From Flagellimonas profundi (lineage in GTDB: Bacteria; Bacteroidota; Bacteroidia; Flavobacteriales; Flavobacteriaceae): a stretch of DNA of 64,000 nt. The stretch covers positions 496,001 through 560,000 of the forward strand of contig NZ_JAFLNM010000001.1 of NCBI RefSeq assembly GCF_017313275.1. The letters are read 5' to 3'. Of this stretch, positions 63,201 to 64,000 are shown piece after piece. Numbering within the stretch: position 1 is the stretch's first letter; each line of letters starts with the position of its first letter. The notes beneath the pieces are model-generated. The model was not told where the DNA came from. It did not search any database and saw only the letters and a list, made by a program, of their open reading frames with translations. A program made the position numbers and the translations under genes.

Positions 63201-64000
63201 CACTATTACAGGAGATGTGAACAACCCATCCATTAACGGGGTTTTGAGTTTGAACGATGCCGGTATAGGAATTCCCTACCTCAATGTAGACTATGATTTT
63301 GCACCATATTCCCAGGTGAGACTTTTTGACCAGACGTTTTATTTTGAAAATGTGGAACTGTCCGATGTGGAAGAGGGAACCACGGCTACTTTGGATGGCA
63401 CCATTAGTCATACAGGTTTCGACGATTGGTATTTGGGATTGGATGTGGATACAAAGAACGATCGTTTTATGATTCTGAACACCGAATACGATGAAGAAGC
63501 ATTGTACTACGGAACAGGGTTTATTAATGGTACGGGAAGTATTTATGGACCTGTGGATGCGCTGACCATTGCTGTGGATGCCACTACGGCACGAGGCTCC
63601 TCTCTTAAAATTCCTTTGAGTGATGTAACCAGTGTTGGGGACTATTCCTTTATCAACTTTATCGAAAGGAAGGGAACAGATTCCTTTGAGGAAGAACGAG
63701 TGCTGGAGGAATACCAAGGTCTGGAAATGAAATTTGACCTGGCCGTTACCAGAGATGCCGAGGTGGAGATTGTTGTGGATCAGGATTCCGGTAGCTCTTT
63801 GAAGGGAACTGGGGAGGGTATTTTATTGATGGAAATAAATACCAATGGAAAATTTAATATGTATGGAGATTTTGTGGTGGTTACTGGAGAGTATAATTTT
63901 AAGTATGGTGGTGTAATTGACAAGAAATTTAAGGTGCGTCCCGAAGGGACTATTCTTTGGGAGCGCGACCCTCTGGCCGCACAGTTGAATTTGGAAGCTG
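60295..64000 (+). CDS. tamB: Translocation/assembly module TamB (5' part, truncated by window end)
   Basis: About 1235 residues are visible and the frame is open at the window end. The likely start is TTG at 60295 (LSKVKHKSPIKKLRK), preceding a single N-terminal helix (RFLLAIILIMVLGSLVL); the first ATG (60376) would remove it. The body is the long beta-helical AsmA/TamB type. The last visible part is the DUF490 region with a closing LWERDPLAAQLNLEA pattern. TamB spans the periplasm and moves phospholipid or helps outer-membrane protein assembly with TamA. The remainder, perhaps 200-400 aa, lies beyond the window. Confidence 0.9.
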   Translation, partial: MSKVKHKSPIKKLRKILLRFLLAIILIMVLGSLVLSIPAVQTRLGKYAMDSLNEEFGTHIQIDRVSMSLFNLNTGIKGIYVEDYKKDTLIYIHKLSTSILNLRNMANNKMEFGDIELDGLTFNLKTYEGETDTNLDVFVDKLDDGQPRAPGTPPFFMSSDEIQINTGRFRLIDENLEAEEVLNFSEIEILARDFQILGPDVSLKIDDLSTLAKRGIRLKKLATDFKYTKQQMRFDSLLIDTEQSTLKGNLVFNYEREDLANFVDLVNIDANFTESSVALNEVNAFFNEFGQDKTVTFTGDFSGVLNQLQVDNLFLFTDNTGIRGDFRFDNIFSEQAPFVLRGDIDNLTSSYYQLRSILPQILGRNIPESVQKLGQFTVRGDAEITETSIDVTVNLNTAVGDSYVDLQMTNVQTIEDASYIGFISLIDFDLGEFIENDDLGLASMDMNVEGKGFVAESLNTEVSGDIYKFEFNNYEYNKIKVSGILRNELFDGILLCNDDNFRFDFQGLANFGARENKFNFVAAVDYADLKKLNFINDTISIFKGHVDMDIEGNNLDDMAGQLQFSNTTYQNVNDTYYFEDFTVTSSFEKDTIRTIEINSPDIITGYMRGSFKVQELGRLVQNSVGSIYTNYQPFEISQGQYLDFNFKIYNKIVDVFVPEMAFDANTFIRGAIEADQSDFKLTFKSPSIEAFGNKFDNIELKIDNKNPLFNTFVSVEDMSTVYYDIKDFNLINTTLKDTLFFRTEFKGGSEYDDSYNLNFYHTFNENNRSVIGLKKSDVSFKGNTWILNKDGNSKNKVIFNSSLDSIKIEDVVMDNNNKEQIRLRGEFADSTYKDLDLQFNLVSLNKITPSIDSLKMNGEVDGFLNILQKDGNYLPTSSLKIKNFSVNDMRMGDLEVGIYGNNDLTEFGVSSWLNDDGQERMSINGKITNVNEKQELNLVADFSDFALEPFGPLGEDIISNIRGKLSGNTTITGDVNNPSINGVLSLNDAGIGIPYLNVDYDFAPYSQVRLFDQTFYFENVELSDVEEGTTATLDGTISHTGFDDWYLGLDVDTKNDRFMILNTEYDEEALYYGTGFINGTGSIYGPVDALTIAVDATTARGSSLKIPLSDVTSVGDYSFINFIERKGTDSFEEERVLEEYQGLEMKFDLAVTRDAEVEIVVDQDSGSSLKGTGEGILLMEINTNGKFNMYGDFVVVTGEYNFKYGGVIDKKFKVRPEGTILWERDPLAAQLNLEA

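Noticed and set aside
1..64000. CRISPR array, prophage, IS element or genomic-island boundary
   Set aside because: No spaced direct repeats, transposase, integrase or phage genes, and no attachment-site duplication is seen at the tRNA-Arg 3' end.

Overview
The window reads as chromosomal DNA of a marine-type flavobacterium (Bacteroidota, Flavobacteriaceae; a Muricauda/Maribacter-like genus is possible but not proven). The grounds are a SusC/SusD pair, SusD-like and other lipoproteins with short Bacteroidota-style lipoboxes, DUF6090 and ASPIC/VCBS proteins, TAnnTTTG-type -7 promoter elements, weak Shine-Dalgarno sequences, A+T-rich spacers, and a divergent tsaD/tamB pair. I see no rRNA, IS element, prophage, CRISPR array or plasmid signature. 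One tRNA gene (Arg, UCU) is present.

Layout. 1-6.6 kb: a stress block on the + strand with four tandem two-domain universal stress proteins, an unknown 142-aa protein, two homologous helical proteins flanking a small heat-shock protein, and a D-lactate-dehydrogenase-like enzyme. 6.6-10.4 kb (-): cardiolipin synthase, a CstB-like persulfide dioxygenase/rhodanese fusion, and an Asp/Glu racemase. 10.7-21.5 kb (+): a TldD/PmbA pair, then a tight DUF4159-MoxR-DUF58-BatA-DUF4175-like-GATase-like module. 21.5-29.5 kb (-): small membrane proteins with a duplicated C_GCAxxG protein, DUF6090, a large secreted esterase, a CDF exporter and pyruvate phosphate dikinase. 29.8-33.4 kb (+): YceI, porin, YceI, and an exported sugar-isomerase-like protein. 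Then tRNA-Arg, a Crp/Fnr regulator (-), GH3, SusD and SusC (-), and a divergent 1168-aa VCBS/ASPIC lipoprotein. 45.8-52.3 kb (-): a five-gene operon that looks dedicated to D-amino-acid or D-peptide breakdown. 52.6-55.5 kb (+): a deoxynucleotidase, two secreted alpha/beta hydrolases and an exported VanX-like dipeptidase. 55.5-64 kb: methyltransferase, AI-2E transporter, DUF4159, rsmE and tsaD (-), and the 5' part of tamB (+), which runs off the window.

The most striking signal is regulatory. Six transcription units carry an FNR-like palindrome (TGAY-N4-ATCA) whose centre lies 28.5-29.5 bp before the first T of a TAnnTTTG-like -7 element, which is class II activator geometry. They are usp2-usp3, usp4 with its partner, the helical-protein/Hsp20 cluster, ppdK, yceI-porin, and the Crp/Fnr gene itself. 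The encoded regulator has an FNR-type recognition helix (ETLSR) but lacks FNR's N-terminal Fe-S cysteines. This points to a small autoregulated regulon linking stress proteins, pyruvate/PEP metabolism and an envelope YceI-porin unit.

The second system of interest is the D-amino-acid locus. A cytosolic D-amino-acid-aminotransferase-like enzyme is followed by exported N-acyl-D-amino-acid deacylase, M20 peptidase and two S12-type serine hydrolases, with a VanX-like D,D-dipeptidase encoded close by. Third is the SusCD locus, whose 551-bp divergent control region holds a PurR/LacI-type 20-bp operator candidate.
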